In this document: positions 1 through 6,447 of the stretch, piece after piece
Position numbering within the stretch: the stretch's first letter is position 1
Layout of the letters: every line of letters begins with the position of its first letter
Source: a bacterium
GTDB taxonomy: Bacteria > UBP13 > UBA5359
Assembly: GCA_028685295.1 (NCBI GenBank)
Contig: JAQUEL010000074.1
Coordinates: 1 to 9,308, forward strand
Reading direction: 5' to 3'
Length of the DNA stretch: 9,308 bases
The notes under the pieces: generated by a model
The model's input: the letters and a program-made list of their open reading frames with translations, nothing else
Database searches by the model: none
What the model was told of the DNA's origin: nothing
Made by a program: the position numbers and the translations under genes

Positions 1-347
1 AGCTCCTGTGCATAGGTATCCTTTTCTACAAGAATAGCTTTGTATCTACCTTGCAGCAACGGCCCTACCCTACTATGCCTGGTATTGAAGTATGAGGCAT
101 ATGCTCCGTTGATATGCCTCATTATCTGAGATAGGTTGCCATGCGGTGTTTCCAGCAGCAGATGATAATGATTGGTCATCAGGCAGTAGGCATGAATTAT
201 TGCTCCATAACGCTCTGTAGCAGAAGAATAATGCGATAGCAAAGCCTGCCTGTCGCTGTCATCTGTGAATATCGGCTTACGGTCGTTGCCTCTGGCAGTG
301 ATATGATAAAAAGCGTTATTGTATTCTATGCGTAACGGTCTTGACAT
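1..347 (-). CDS. Y1 (IS200-like) transposase, RAYT type, 3' part cut by window edge
   Basis: The first 115 residues of a single-strand DNA transposase of the HUH/Y1 family (Y1_Tnp). The protein starts MSRPLRIEYNNAFYHITARG, continues with GNDRKPIF, and carries MTNHYHLLLETP around residues 65-76. This holds the HxH metal-binding pair of HUH nucleases. The later segment HINGAYASYFNTRH..GPLLQGRYKAIL is typical of the REP-associated (RAYT) branch. The catalytic tyrosine lies further downstream and is outside the window, so intactness cannot be judged. The ATG at 347-345 is supported by homology of the N-terminus. No Shine-Dalgarno sequence precedes it, and the candidate promoter places transcription start only a few bases upstream, so the mRNA may be nearly leaderless. 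It lies downstream of, and on the same strand as, the corrinoid protein gene. Such proteins are usually single-copy, domesticated or self-moving elements that act on hairpin DNA. Confidence 0.9.
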   Translation of the reverse strand, partial: MSRPLRIEYNNAFYHITARGNDRKPIFTDDSDRQALLSHYSSATERYGAIIHAYCLMTNHYHLLLETPHGNLSQIMRHINGAYASYFNTRHSRVGPLLQGRYKAILVEKDTYAQE

Positions 348-386
348 AACGCTTTCATGCTATACGAACAAGCGCTTTTTGTCAAG
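340..386. repeat. Imperfect inverted repeat enclosing transposase promoter and start
   Basis: On the plus strand the outer arms are CTTGACA (340-346) and TGTCAAG (380-386), a perfect 7-bp match. Inside them, after one mismatch and with a 2-base bulge, AACGCTT-like and AAGCG-like segments add about 7 more pairs (348-354 with 370-378). The loop is about 15 bases (355-369). The transposase ATG (347-345) sits in one arm, the -35 box in the other and the -10 box mostly in the loop. IS200/IS605-type transposases recognise hairpins of this general kind. In IS200 a 5' hairpin also hides the start site from read-through transcripts. Either role here is inference. Confidence 0.6.
357..385 (-). promoter_or_regulatory. 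Candidate sigma-70/A promoter of the transposase gene
   Basis: Read on the minus strand, TTGACA (385-380) is a perfect -35 box. It is followed after 17 bases by TAGCAT (362-357), a 4/6 match to the -10 consensus. Transcription would begin near 350, directly before the ATG. The TTGACA is also part of the inverted repeat, so it may be conserved for that reason instead. Confidence 0.4.
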
Positions 387-403
387 AATGTAGACCTGAC
401 CCC
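387..403 (-). repeat. GGGGTCAGGTCTACATT motif upstream of transposase
   Basis: The minus strand reads GGGGTCAGGTCTACATT (403-387) directly before the inverted repeat. From memory, GGGGTCAGGTCT-type sequences recur next to Y1/RAYT transposase genes in unrelated bacteria, which would make this an element end or recognition repeat. I see only one copy in the window, so its repetitive nature is not demonstrated here. Confidence 0.4.
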
Positions 404-417
404 ATAGTCTGAGAAAA

Positions 418-1059
418 TTATACTCCCAGCAGCTCCTTAGCCTTATCAACAGCAGAGGCTGCATCGGAGGAATAACCGTCGGCGCCTATCTCATCGGCAT
501 AATTCTGCGTGACGGGAGCGCCACCGATCATTACCTTAACCTTATCGCGCAGACCGGCAGCTTCCAGAGCTTTAATAGTATCGGCCATAGAGGGCATAGT
601 GGTCGTCAACAGAGCCGACATAGCTATCACCTCTGCACTTCCATCTTTGGCTGCTTCGACAAACTTATCGGCCGTTACATCGATGCCTAAATCGTTGACT
701 TCAAACCCTGCGCCTTCCAGCATCATAGCCACCAGATTCTTACCAATATCGTGTAAATCTCCCTTTACAGTACCGATAGCGACTCTGCCGGTCGGCTCTA
801 TACCGCTGTCGGCTAACAAGGGTTTGACGATATCCAGGCCGGCATGCATGGCTCTGGCTGCAATCAACACTTCGGGTACATAGTATTCGTTGTTCTTGAA
901 TTTGGTGCCTACTACATTCATGCCGGGGATGAGCCCCTGCTGAATAATATCCTTGGGGCTGATTCCCTCACCTAGAGCTTTCTCGACGAGTTCCTTAACC
1001 TTGGCGGCGTTACCCACCAGCAGAGCTTCGCTTATTTCATTGATAACAGACAACTCCAT
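418..1059 (-). CDS. Methyltransferase-associated corrinoid protein (MtaC/MtbC/MttC type)
   Basis: A small cytoplasmic carrier that binds a cobalamin and shuttles a methyl group between a substrate-specific methyltransferase and a second acceptor (in known systems coenzyme M, tetrahydrofolate or similar). Residues 1 to about 85 form the helical B12-binding-2 cap, ending in the motif NNEYYVPEVLIAARAM. Residues 91-213 form the Rossmann-like B12 domain. This carries DLHDIG (101-106, with His103 as the expected lower cobalt ligand), SALLTTTM (148-155) and GGAP (179-182). At 213 residues it is full length for the family. No methyltransferase, activase or reductase gene lies beside it, so the substrate cannot be assigned. 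AGGGAGGG (1067-1060) ends one base before the ATG. The in-frame TTG at 1053-1051 sits 6 bases from it and is the better-spaced start, so the protein may begin two residues later. No terminator is visible before the transposase. Confidence 0.93.
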   Translation of the reverse strand: MELSVINEISEALLVGNAAKVKELVEKALGEGISPKDIIQQGLIPGMNVVGTKFKNNEYYVPEVLIAARAMHAGLDIVKPLLADSGIEPTGRVAIGTVKGDLHDIGKNLVAMMLEGAGFEVNDLGIDVTADKFVEAAKDGSAEVIAMSALLTTTMPSMADTIKALEAAGLRDKVKVMIGGAPVTQNYADEIGADGYSSDAASAVDKAKELLGV

Positions 1060-1067
1060 CCCTCCCT
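1060..1067 (-). promoter_or_regulatory. Shine-Dalgarno favouring TTG start of the corrinoid protein
   Basis: The minus strand reads AGGGAGGG immediately upstream of the ATG at 1059. This is too close for efficient initiation there, but is 6 bases from the in-frame TTG at 1053-1051. Confidence 0.5.
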
Positions 1068-1097
1068 AACCGGCTATTTAGCCTTTATACCTTACTT

Positions 1098-1126
1098 ATT
1101 AAAACATCTGCCCTATGCATCGTCAA
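1098..1126 (-). promoter_or_regulatory. Candidate promoter of the corrinoid protein gene
   Basis: Minus strand: TTGACG (1126-1121), then a 17-base spacer, then TTTAAT (1103-1098). Each box matches its consensus at 5 of 6 positions. The transcript would have a leader of about 30 bases before the start codon, with the Shine-Dalgarno directly ahead of it. No operator or riboswitch is evident. Confidence 0.55.
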
Positions 1127-1223
1127 TCACTATAGCAGATAAAACCGGTACTTTGCCATGCCTTTTTTGCTCTGCAAGGTAATATCTTGCGAACAAGCAG
1201 AATTCAGATACTTTCCCTGACTG

Positions 1224-1253
1224 TTGACATTCTCTTCCTATAAGGAATATCAT
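1224..1253 (+). promoter_or_regulatory. Candidate promoter of cysK
   Basis: A perfect TTGACA at 1224-1229 is followed after 18 bases by TATCAT (1248-1253), which matches the -10 consensus at 5 of 6 positions. Transcription would start near 1260, giving a leader of about 20 bases. That is too short for an S-box or T-box riboswitch, so any cysteine or sulfur control would have to act on initiation. Confidence 0.55.
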
Positions 1254-1270
1254 ATTCTCAGTAATCTTTT

Positions 1271-1275
1271 GGAGG
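1271..1275 (+). promoter_or_regulatory. Shine-Dalgarno deciding the cysK start
   Basis: GGAGG at 1271-1275 touches the first ATG (1276) but lies 6 bases before the second in-frame ATG (1282). The second is therefore the likelier initiation codon. Confidence 0.65.
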
Positions 1276-1281
1276 ATGAAT

Positions 1282-2202
1282 ATGAATATCGCTTCTGATG
1301 TTACGGCATTGATCGGAAAAACGCCGCTGTTGCATCTTAATCATATCTCTCAAGGCTGCTGCGGTACCATAGCAGCCAAAGTCGAAGCCGCTAATCCCGG
1401 CGGCAGTGTCAAGGACCGGATAGCACTGGCTATGATAGAGGATGCCGAAGGCAAAGGGATCCTTCATCCGGGATCCCTGCTGGTAGAGCCTACCAGCGGC
1501 AACACCGGTATAGGTCTGGCCATGGTCTGCGCTGCCAGAGGCTACAGGCTCATCCTGACCATGCCGGACAGCATGAGCATTGAGCGCCGCAAGCTGTTGC
1601 AAGCCTACGGCGCTGAAATCATCCTGACACCCGGAGCAGAAGGCATGCGCGGTGCTCTGGATAGGGCCGAGGCCATTGTTAGAAAAGAGGGAGCCTATAT
1701 GCCGCAGCAGTTCGCCAATCCGGCTAATCCTGAAGCACACCGCCGTACTACCGCTGAGGAGATATGGAAAGATACCGATGGTAAAATCGATATCTTTATA
1801 GCCGGGGTGGGTACAGGCGGCACTATTACCGGCACGGGCGGCAGGCTTAAAGAGATGAAGCCTTCTATTCGGATAATTGCAGCAGAGCCGGCGGCATCTC
1901 CCTTGCTAAGCTGCGGATATTCGGGTAGACATAAAATCCAGGGTATAGGTGCTAATTTCATTCCTCAGGTGCTCAACAGAGAGATTATAGATGAGGTCAT
2001 AACCGTGGAAGATGAGGCTGCCATGGAAACCGCCAGGCGTATGCCCCGTGAGGAGGGCCTGCTGGTGGGTATCTCCTCGGGTGCCGCGATATGGGCTGCT
2101 CTGCAGGTCTGCAAGCGCCCAGGCAGCAGAAAAGATACGTTGGCCGTAGTCCTATTGCCAGATGGGGGAGAGCGCTATCTCAGCACTGATCTCTTCCCAT
2201 AA
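1282..2202 (+). CDS. cysK: Cysteine synthase (O-acetylserine sulfhydrylase)
   Basis: A PLP-dependent enzyme that makes L-cysteine from O-acetylserine and sulfide in the cytoplasm. All family signatures are visible: NPGGSVKDR, with the Schiff-base lysine at residue 44 from this start; PTSGNTG, the substrate loop; [10 protein letters not shown], the phosphate-binding loop; and GISSGAA, followed by the C-terminal [15 protein letters not shown]. Its 306 residues match the usual CysK/CysM size. The absence of extra cystathionine-synthase-type domains and the overall motif set favour CysK, although CysM-like use of other donors cannot be excluded. The start at 1282 is chosen over 1276 because of ribosome-binding-site spacing. 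It is monocistronic, divergent from the corrinoid gene, and ends 21 bases before a strong hairpin. No serine acetyltransferase (cysE) is adjacent. Confidence 0.95.
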   Translation: MNIASDVTALIGKTPLLHLNHISQGCCGTIAAKVEAANPGGSVKDRIALAMIEDAEGKGILHPGSLLVEPTSGNTGIGLAMVCAARGYRLILTMPDSMSIERRKLLQAYGAEIILTPGAEGMRGALDRAEAIVRKEGAYMPQQFANPANPEAHRRTTAEEIWKDTDGKIDIFIAGVGTGGTITGTGGRLKEMKPSIRIIAAEPAASPLLSCGYSGRHKIQGIGANFIPQVLNREIIDEVITVEDEAAMETARRMPREEGLLVGISSGAAIWAALQVCKRPGSRKDTLAVVLLPDGGERYLSTDLFP

Positions 2203-2223
2203 TACTCACTTCAAACAATAGCC

Positions 2224-2254
2224 GGTGAGGCCGGGAGGTTATTCCGGCCTCACC
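2224..2254. terminator. Hairpin between convergent cysK and PRC-barrel gene
   Basis: GGTGAGGCCGG (2224-2234) and CCGGCCTCACC (2244-2254) form a perfect 11-bp GC-rich stem with a 9-base loop. It lies between two converging genes and could stop transcription in both directions. Neither side has a good T-run (TTGATATCC on the plus strand, GGCTATTGTTTG on the minus strand), so it is not a textbook intrinsic terminator. The minus-strand gene's TAA (2241-2239) lies in the loop, and its last codons form one arm. Confidence 0.6.
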
Positions 2255-3519
2255 TTGATATCCGCCAGTTTATCCTCATCCTTAGCCTTCTCTACCATTA
2301 ACGGCGTGATCACTTCGCCTTCACGAATGATAACCGTACCCTTCTTATTGCGAAGTTCAGTATCGGAAATTCTACCCACCAGAAAACGTCGTTGTGAGGC
2401 GGCAGCGCTGGCATGTTCACCCCTCTCACGGTAAGTGCTAACACTGTCTCGCACTGCTTCCCACCATGATCCGACCCCGGAGATACCGGCAGCGACCATT
2501 AAATCGCCGGTAGCACCAGCCTGTCGCGCTCGCTGTAGAGAATCGTAATCTATTCTGTCGCCCTCATTAACTATTATATTGCCTTCCCTGTCGGTGACAT
2601 CCTGCCCGGCAATAGTGCCTATCAGCAGCTCTTCCTCAGCACGGCCGATTTGATCCGTAGCCGTTCTATTCAGCGCCTCATATTCTTCCTCAAAGCCGGA
2701 AACGCCGGCCGCCATAGCCAGTTGATGGACTTTGCCGTACCGTCTGGCTCTAGCAATGGCTTCATCATCTACCTGTCGATCTTTGCTTACTATGACCATA
2801 CCGTCATCGGCAGCAACGTCGTAAGCGGCATTGCGGCCTCTAGCTCTTTCGATCTCCCGGGCCTCTATACGCTCTCTGGTTTTGGATACCGCATTTTCAA
2901 CACGCTCTCTTATTTCGCCAAACTGCTGTTGTATGCGCCCTTTGCCCTCCTCGGCCAACCGTCCGGCACTCTCTTTAGTACGTTCATAGGCTCCCGCCAG
3001 CCCCCCGATGCTCTCTTCCATGCGTTGCTCGGTTTCATCAGGGACTACGATAGCATCCGGACCAGCAGTAAAATCATTCGTCATCGGTACTACAGACCGG
3101 CCACGACTGATATCCCTGGCTACTCCTCCGCTGATCTCATAGCCGCTGATAATTCCGCTATCAGTTTCTACCATAATATCGGAAACTGTTCCGAGCTCTT
3201 TGCCGCTTCTGGTCAAGATCTTCTTGCCATATACCGTATGGCCTTCAGCCAGTATCTTACTGATCTTCGGTTCTCTGTTTTCATCATGCAGCACGGCATG
3301 AGTTTTATCTTCCACCATTACTGCATCAGGACCTATATTCTTGATCTCATCCATAGGCAGAACCTTGTGTCCGGGGCCAAAAAGGCCTCCTGTATCCACT
3401 GTGAAGCCTTCTACCTTTCTACTATCTATATCCACCACTATATCCTTGATGCTGCCCAGCTTCTGTCCCTCGGAAGCATCGTAAACGGGTAATCCTGTTA
3501 TTTCTTTACCACGCATCAT
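2239..3519 (-). CDS. PRC-barrel protein with helical linker and C-terminal triple repeat
   Basis: A 426-residue protein without signal peptide or membrane segments, so probably cytoplasmic. It holds two tandem PRC-barrel domains, residues about 1-77 (KEITGLPVYD..GQKLGSIKDIVVDID) and 88-165 (GKKILTRSGKELGTVSDIMVE). Then comes a charged, probably helical or coiled linker (166-228, rich in E, R, K, Q). The C-terminal half contains three copies of a degenerate unit, at about 229-275, 298-348 and 380-422. The unit pattern is hydrophobic-G-(V/I)-I-(V/I)-x-(E/K)-G-(D/E)-x-I, then a helix with A, and in the first two copies AAG(V/I)SG. PRC barrels occur in RimM, photosynthetic reaction centre H subunits and many uncharacterised stress or sporulation-related proteins. 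No enzymatic residues are recognisable, so the function is unknown. The start is supported by GGGAGGG (3532-3526) 6 bases upstream. It is probably cotranscribed with the small membrane protein gene 31 bp upstream. Confidence 0.9.
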   Translation of the reverse strand: MMRGKEITGLPVYDASEGQKLGSIKDIVVDIDSRKVEGFTVDTGGLFGPGHKVLPMDEIKNIGPDAVMVEDKTHAVLHDENREPKISKILAEGHTVYGKKILTRSGKELGTVSDIMVETDSGIISGYEISGGVARDISRGRSVVPMTNDFTAGPDAIVVPDETEQRMEESIGGLAGAYERTKESAGRLAEEGKGRIQQQFGEIRERVENAVSKTRERIEAREIERARGRNAAYDVAADDGMVIVSKDRQVDDEAIARARRYGKVHQLAMAAGVSGFEEEYEALNRTATDQIGRAEEELLIGTIAGQDVTDREGNIIVNEGDRIDYDSLQRARQAGATGDLMVAAGISGVGSWWEAVRDSVSTYRERGEHASAAASQRRFLVGRISDTELRNKKGTVIIREGEVITPLMVEKAKDEDKLADIKVRPE

Positions 3520-3550
3520 AAATATCCCTCCCGCGATTAAAATCCGGCAA

Positions 3551-3823
3551 CTAGCCGCCTATGACACGAGAGCTTCTCTTCCCAAGGAAGAGCATTTCCC
3601 AAATCAAAGCCAGCAACAGACCCCCGATAAATGCCGGTATCAGAAATACGCCGTAATACTCCGGTCCAAAAGGCACCAGCCTGAAACCGGCAATTGCTCC
3701 TATAATACCGACGATAAGCGTTCCAAGGGTTTCCAGAGCACTGGCACTACGCATTATCAGATGAGCCAGAATTCCCATAACCAGCCCTATGGCACCTCCG
3801 ATAATCCATGAATAATTCGGCAT
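3551..3823 (-). CDS. GlsB/YeaQ/YmgE-family small stress-response membrane protein
   Basis: A 90-residue integral membrane protein of the transglycosylase-associated/GlsB family. Three hydrophobic segments are visible: about 5-23 (IIGGAIGLVMGILAHLI), 31-50 (TLIVGIIGAIAGF) and 58-80 (VFLIPAFIGGLLLALIW). It ends in a basic tail, GKRSSR. The glycine-rich G..IG..MG.LA and GIIGAIAG patterns are characteristic. Members are linked to general stress responses in several bacteria, but a biochemical role is not established. A GGTGA (3834-3830) 6 bases upstream of the ATG is a moderate ribosome binding site. It is the first gene of a probable two-gene operon with the PRC-barrel gene and diverges from the Mg2+-type ATPase across 86 bp. 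Confidence 0.85.
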   Translation of the reverse strand: MPNYSWIIGGAIGLVMGILAHLIMRSASALETLGTLIVGIIGAIAGFRLVPFGPEYYGVFLIPAFIGGLLLALIWEMLFLGKRSSRVIGG

Positions 3824-3909
3824 TCTGCATCACCGCCTTTTATTGTTATCCAAATGTTAATACCCTGGAGATAGTGGGATAAAACATGTGGTGAAGGGTA
3901 TATACTTTT
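3824..3909. promoter_or_regulatory. Divergent intergenic region between glsB-like gene and ATPase
   Basis: These 86 bases must hold the start signals of both flanking genes. I see no convincing -35/-10 pair for either. TATACT (3901-3906) ends four bases before the ATPase ATG and AAGGG lies 11 bases before it, so the ATPase ribosome binding site is weak or far. There is no room for a long mgtA-type riboswitch leader. Confidence 0.4.
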
Positions 3910-6447
3910 ATGGCTAAGTATAAAGAAAAGAGGATCGCTTTTTGGGATCATTCTCTAAAAGAACTGCTGGCCTGTCTGGAAACAACTTCTCAGGGGCTGA
4001 CATCCGCTGAAGCAGAGCAAAGGCTTCAGCAGATCGGTCCCAACACTCTGAAAAAGAAATCCCGTCTTTCTATACCGGCCCAGTTGCTGCGGTTTTTCGG
4101 CAATCCTCTGATTCTGATATTGCTGATGGCCGGCACCATCTCTTTCTTTCTGGGGCAAACGGTCAATGCCGTTATCATTATCGTCATGGTATTGCTCAGC
4201 GTCGCCTTGAACTTTTATCAGGAATTTCAAGCAAACAAAGCTGTGGAGGCCCTGATGGCTAAAGTAGCTCTGCAAGCCTCCGTGATACGTGATGGCCGGG
4301 AACAGAAGATATCAACATCAAAGGTAGTTCCAGGGGATATTCTAATTCTCCATGCAGGAGATCTGGTACCGGCGGATTCCCGCCTGGTTGAAGCCAAAGA
4401 TCTATATGTCCGAGAATCCGCTCTGACGGGGGAATCGCTGCCGTCCGAAAAGAATGCGGAAGATCTGTCTGCAGGAGAGCACGACCTCTCCGAAGCTCGA
4501 AACGCCGTCTTTCTGGGAACGGCGGTGCAGAGTGGGATAGCCAGGGCCGTGACCGTAGCTACGGGATCGGCCACGGCCTACGGCAAGATTGCCGCCCGCC
4601 TGACTGAACGCCCGCCTGAAACAGAATTCGATCACGGTATACGCCATTTCGGCCTGATGATCACCAGAATAATACTTCTGCTGATACTCTTTGTAACTCT
4701 CGTCAATATAATTTCTCGTCGCCCTGTCCTGGATTCCTTTCTCTTCGCCGTAGCTCTGGCTGTAGGATTGACCCCTGAATTGCTGCCGGTCATCATATCC
4801 GTCACTCTGGCCCAAGGTGCCAGGCGTATGTCAAAAAAGAAGGTCATCGTTAAGCAATTGGCCTCCATGGAGAATTTCGGCAGCATGGAGATACTGTGCA
4901 GCGACAAAACCGGCACCCTGACCGAGGGCACTATTATCCTGGACCAACATGTCAATATAGATAAAGAGAAAGACGAGCGTGTTTTAGAACTGGCTTATCT
5001 TAACAGTTACTTCGAGGCCGGTATAAAAAACCCTCTGGATGATGCTATCCTGAAGCATGAGCATCCGGAAATAAGCGCTTACACTAAGGTGGACGAAATA
5101 CCGTTTGATTTCACCCGCCGCCGTCTCTCCGTAGTAGTTCGCCGTAATCACGAATCATGGATGATCGCCAAAGGAGCACCGGAAAATATTCTGGGAATAT
5201 GCATCGGTGTTTATTCCGGAGAAAAGATCGTCTCTCTGGATAACGCACTAAAGGAAAAGGCTTTATCCACATACCGGGATCTGAGCCTGGAAGGCTATCG
5301 CCTGCTGGCAGTAGCCGTACGTCCGATCGATGTCAAGGAAGCCTACGGTATAGTCGATGAGACGGATATGACGCTGGCTGGCTTCACGGCCTTCCTCGAT
5401 CCGCCGAAACCCGATGCCGGCGCCACTCTGCAAAGGCTCAGGGATGACGGCATAAGGGTTATCATCATGACCGGAGATAACGAATACGTTACCAAAAAGA
5501 TCGCTGATGATGTCGGATTGAAATCCGAGACCATCATCAGCGGTTCCCAGGTTGACGATATGAACGATGCTGCACTGGCTTACCAGGCCGAAAACGGCGC
5601 CATCTTCGCCCGTGTCTCGCCTGAGCAGAAGAACAGAATCATAACCGCCCTAAAAAACTTCGGACGGGTAGTCGGCTTTCTGGGTGACGGCATAAATGAT
5701 GCCCCTTCGCTGTACCGCGCCGATATAGGCATATCCGTGGTCAATGGAGTCGACGTAGCCAGGGATGCAGCCAATATAATCCTGCTGAAAAAGAGCCTGA
5801 GCGTTCTGCATGATGGTATCATCGAAGGCCGAAGCAGTTTTGCCAACGTCATGAAATATATCATCATGGGGACCAGTTCCAATTTCGGCAATATGTTCAG
5901 CATGGCGGCCGCTTCCATCTTTCTGCCCTTCTTGCCCATGCTGCCCACTCAAATACTTCTGAATAATTTTCTCTACGATATGTCGCAAATCAGCATACCT
6001 AACGACAACGTCGACAGATCTCTTCTGCAGCGCCCCAAACGCTGGCGCATAAGCTTCATCCGGCAGTTCATGATGATTATCGGGCCGATCAGTTCTATCT
6101 ATGATTTCATGACATTCGCTATTTTACTGAGTTTCTTTCACGCCGATGAAAGGCTCTTCCATACCGGATGGTTCCTGGAATCACTGGCTACCCAGACACT
6201 GGTAATCTTTATCATCCGGACAGCCGGCAACCCTCTGCTCAGCCGCCCCGGCCGCCGGCTGACAGCCTCGGTTCTGGGGATAACAGCTCTTGGGGTCCTA
6301 CTGCCGTATTCGCCTGTCGCAAGTTGGATGAATTTTGATCCTTTGCCGCTGCCACTGCTGGGGACCATCCTCTTTCTTACTATTACTTATCTCGGATTGG
6401 TACAGCTGGTCAAAACGTGGTTTTACAAGCGCCATGAACTGATATGA
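3910..6447 (+). CDS. mgtA: Magnesium-translocating P-type ATPase (MgtA/P3B type)
   Basis: A membrane pump that couples ATP hydrolysis to cation movement; the MgtA branch imports Mg2+. In order: cation-ATPase N-terminal domain (about 10-60), membrane helices 1-2 (about 63-104, ending NFYQEFQANKAVEAL), the actuator domain with TGES (173-176), helices 3-4 with TPELLP (288-293), and the phosphorylation site DKTGTLT with Asp332. Next are nucleotide-domain KGAPE (421-425), TGD (521-523) and GDGIND (592-597), followed by the C-terminal helices. TPELLP, ASMENFGSM before DKTGT, and TSSNFGNMFS..FLPFLPMLP..YDMSQISIPNDNVD are hallmarks of MgtA rather than Ca2+ or Na+/K+ pumps. At 845 residues it is slightly shorter than enteric MgtA (about 898), mostly at the N-terminus. 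It is complete and uninterrupted. No MgtC homologue or two-component system is adjacent. Its stop (6445-6447) abuts the stop of the convergent gatD. Confidence 0.95.
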   Translation: MAKYKEKRIAFWDHSLKELLACLETTSQGLTSAEAEQRLQQIGPNTLKKKSRLSIPAQLLRFFGNPLILILLMAGTISFFLGQTVNAVIIIVMVLLSVALNFYQEFQANKAVEALMAKVALQASVIRDGREQKISTSKVVPGDILILHAGDLVPADSRLVEAKDLYVRESALTGESLPSEKNAEDLSAGEHDLSEARNAVFLGTAVQSGIARAVTVATGSATAYGKIAARLTERPPETEFDHGIRHFGLMITRIILLLILFVTLVNIISRRPVLDSFLFAVALAVGLTPELLPVIISVTLAQGARRMSKKKVIVKQLASMENFGSMEILCSDKTGTLTEGTIILDQHVNIDKEKDERVLELAYLNSYFEAGIKNPLDDAILKHEHPEISAYTKVDEIPFDFTRRRLSVVVRRNHESWMIAKGAPENILGICIGVYSGEKIVSLDNALKEKALSTYRDLSLEGYRLLAVAVRPIDVKEAYGIVDETDMTLAGFTAFLDPPKPDAGATLQRLRDDGIRVIIMTGDNEYVTKKIADDVGLKSETIISGSQVDDMNDAALAYQAENGAIFARVSPEQKNRIITALKNFGRVVGFLGDGINDAPSLYRADIGISVVNGVDVARDAANIILLKKSLSVLHDGIIEGRSSFANVMKYIIMGTSSNFGNMFSMAAASIFLPFLPMLPTQILLNNFLYDMSQISIPNDNVDRSLLQRPKRWRISFIRQFMMIIGPISSIYDFMTFAILLSFFHADERLFHTGWFLESLATQTLVIFIIRTAGNPLLSRPGRRLTASVLGITALGVLLPYSPVASWMNFDPLPLPLLGTILFLTITYLGLVQLVKTWFYKRHELI

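Noticed and set aside
340-386. Intrinsic terminator of the corrinoid gene
   Set aside because: The stem is imperfect with a long loop and no T-run on the minus strand; its overlap with the transposase start explains it better.
1060-1281. Cysteine/SAM-type riboswitch or T-box before cysK
   Set aside because: The predicted transcription start leaves about 20 bases of leader, and no antiterminator/terminator pair or T-box motif is present.
1258-1740. 160-codon open frame on the minus strand over cysK
   Set aside because: It is antisense to the conserved N-terminal half of cysteine synthase, including the PLP lysine; no start signals or homology.
2650-3492. 280-codon open frame on the plus strand opposite the PRC-barrel gene
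   Set aside because: It is fully antisense to a gene with clear PRC domains and a strong ribosome binding site, shows no recognisable motif, and has the mixed composition expected of a shadow frame.
3824-3909. Mg2+ riboswitch (mgtA or ykoK/M-box type) before the ATPase
   Set aside because: The leader is at most 86 bases and shared with a divergent gene, far shorter than known Mg2+-sensing leaders; no proline-rich leader peptide was seen.
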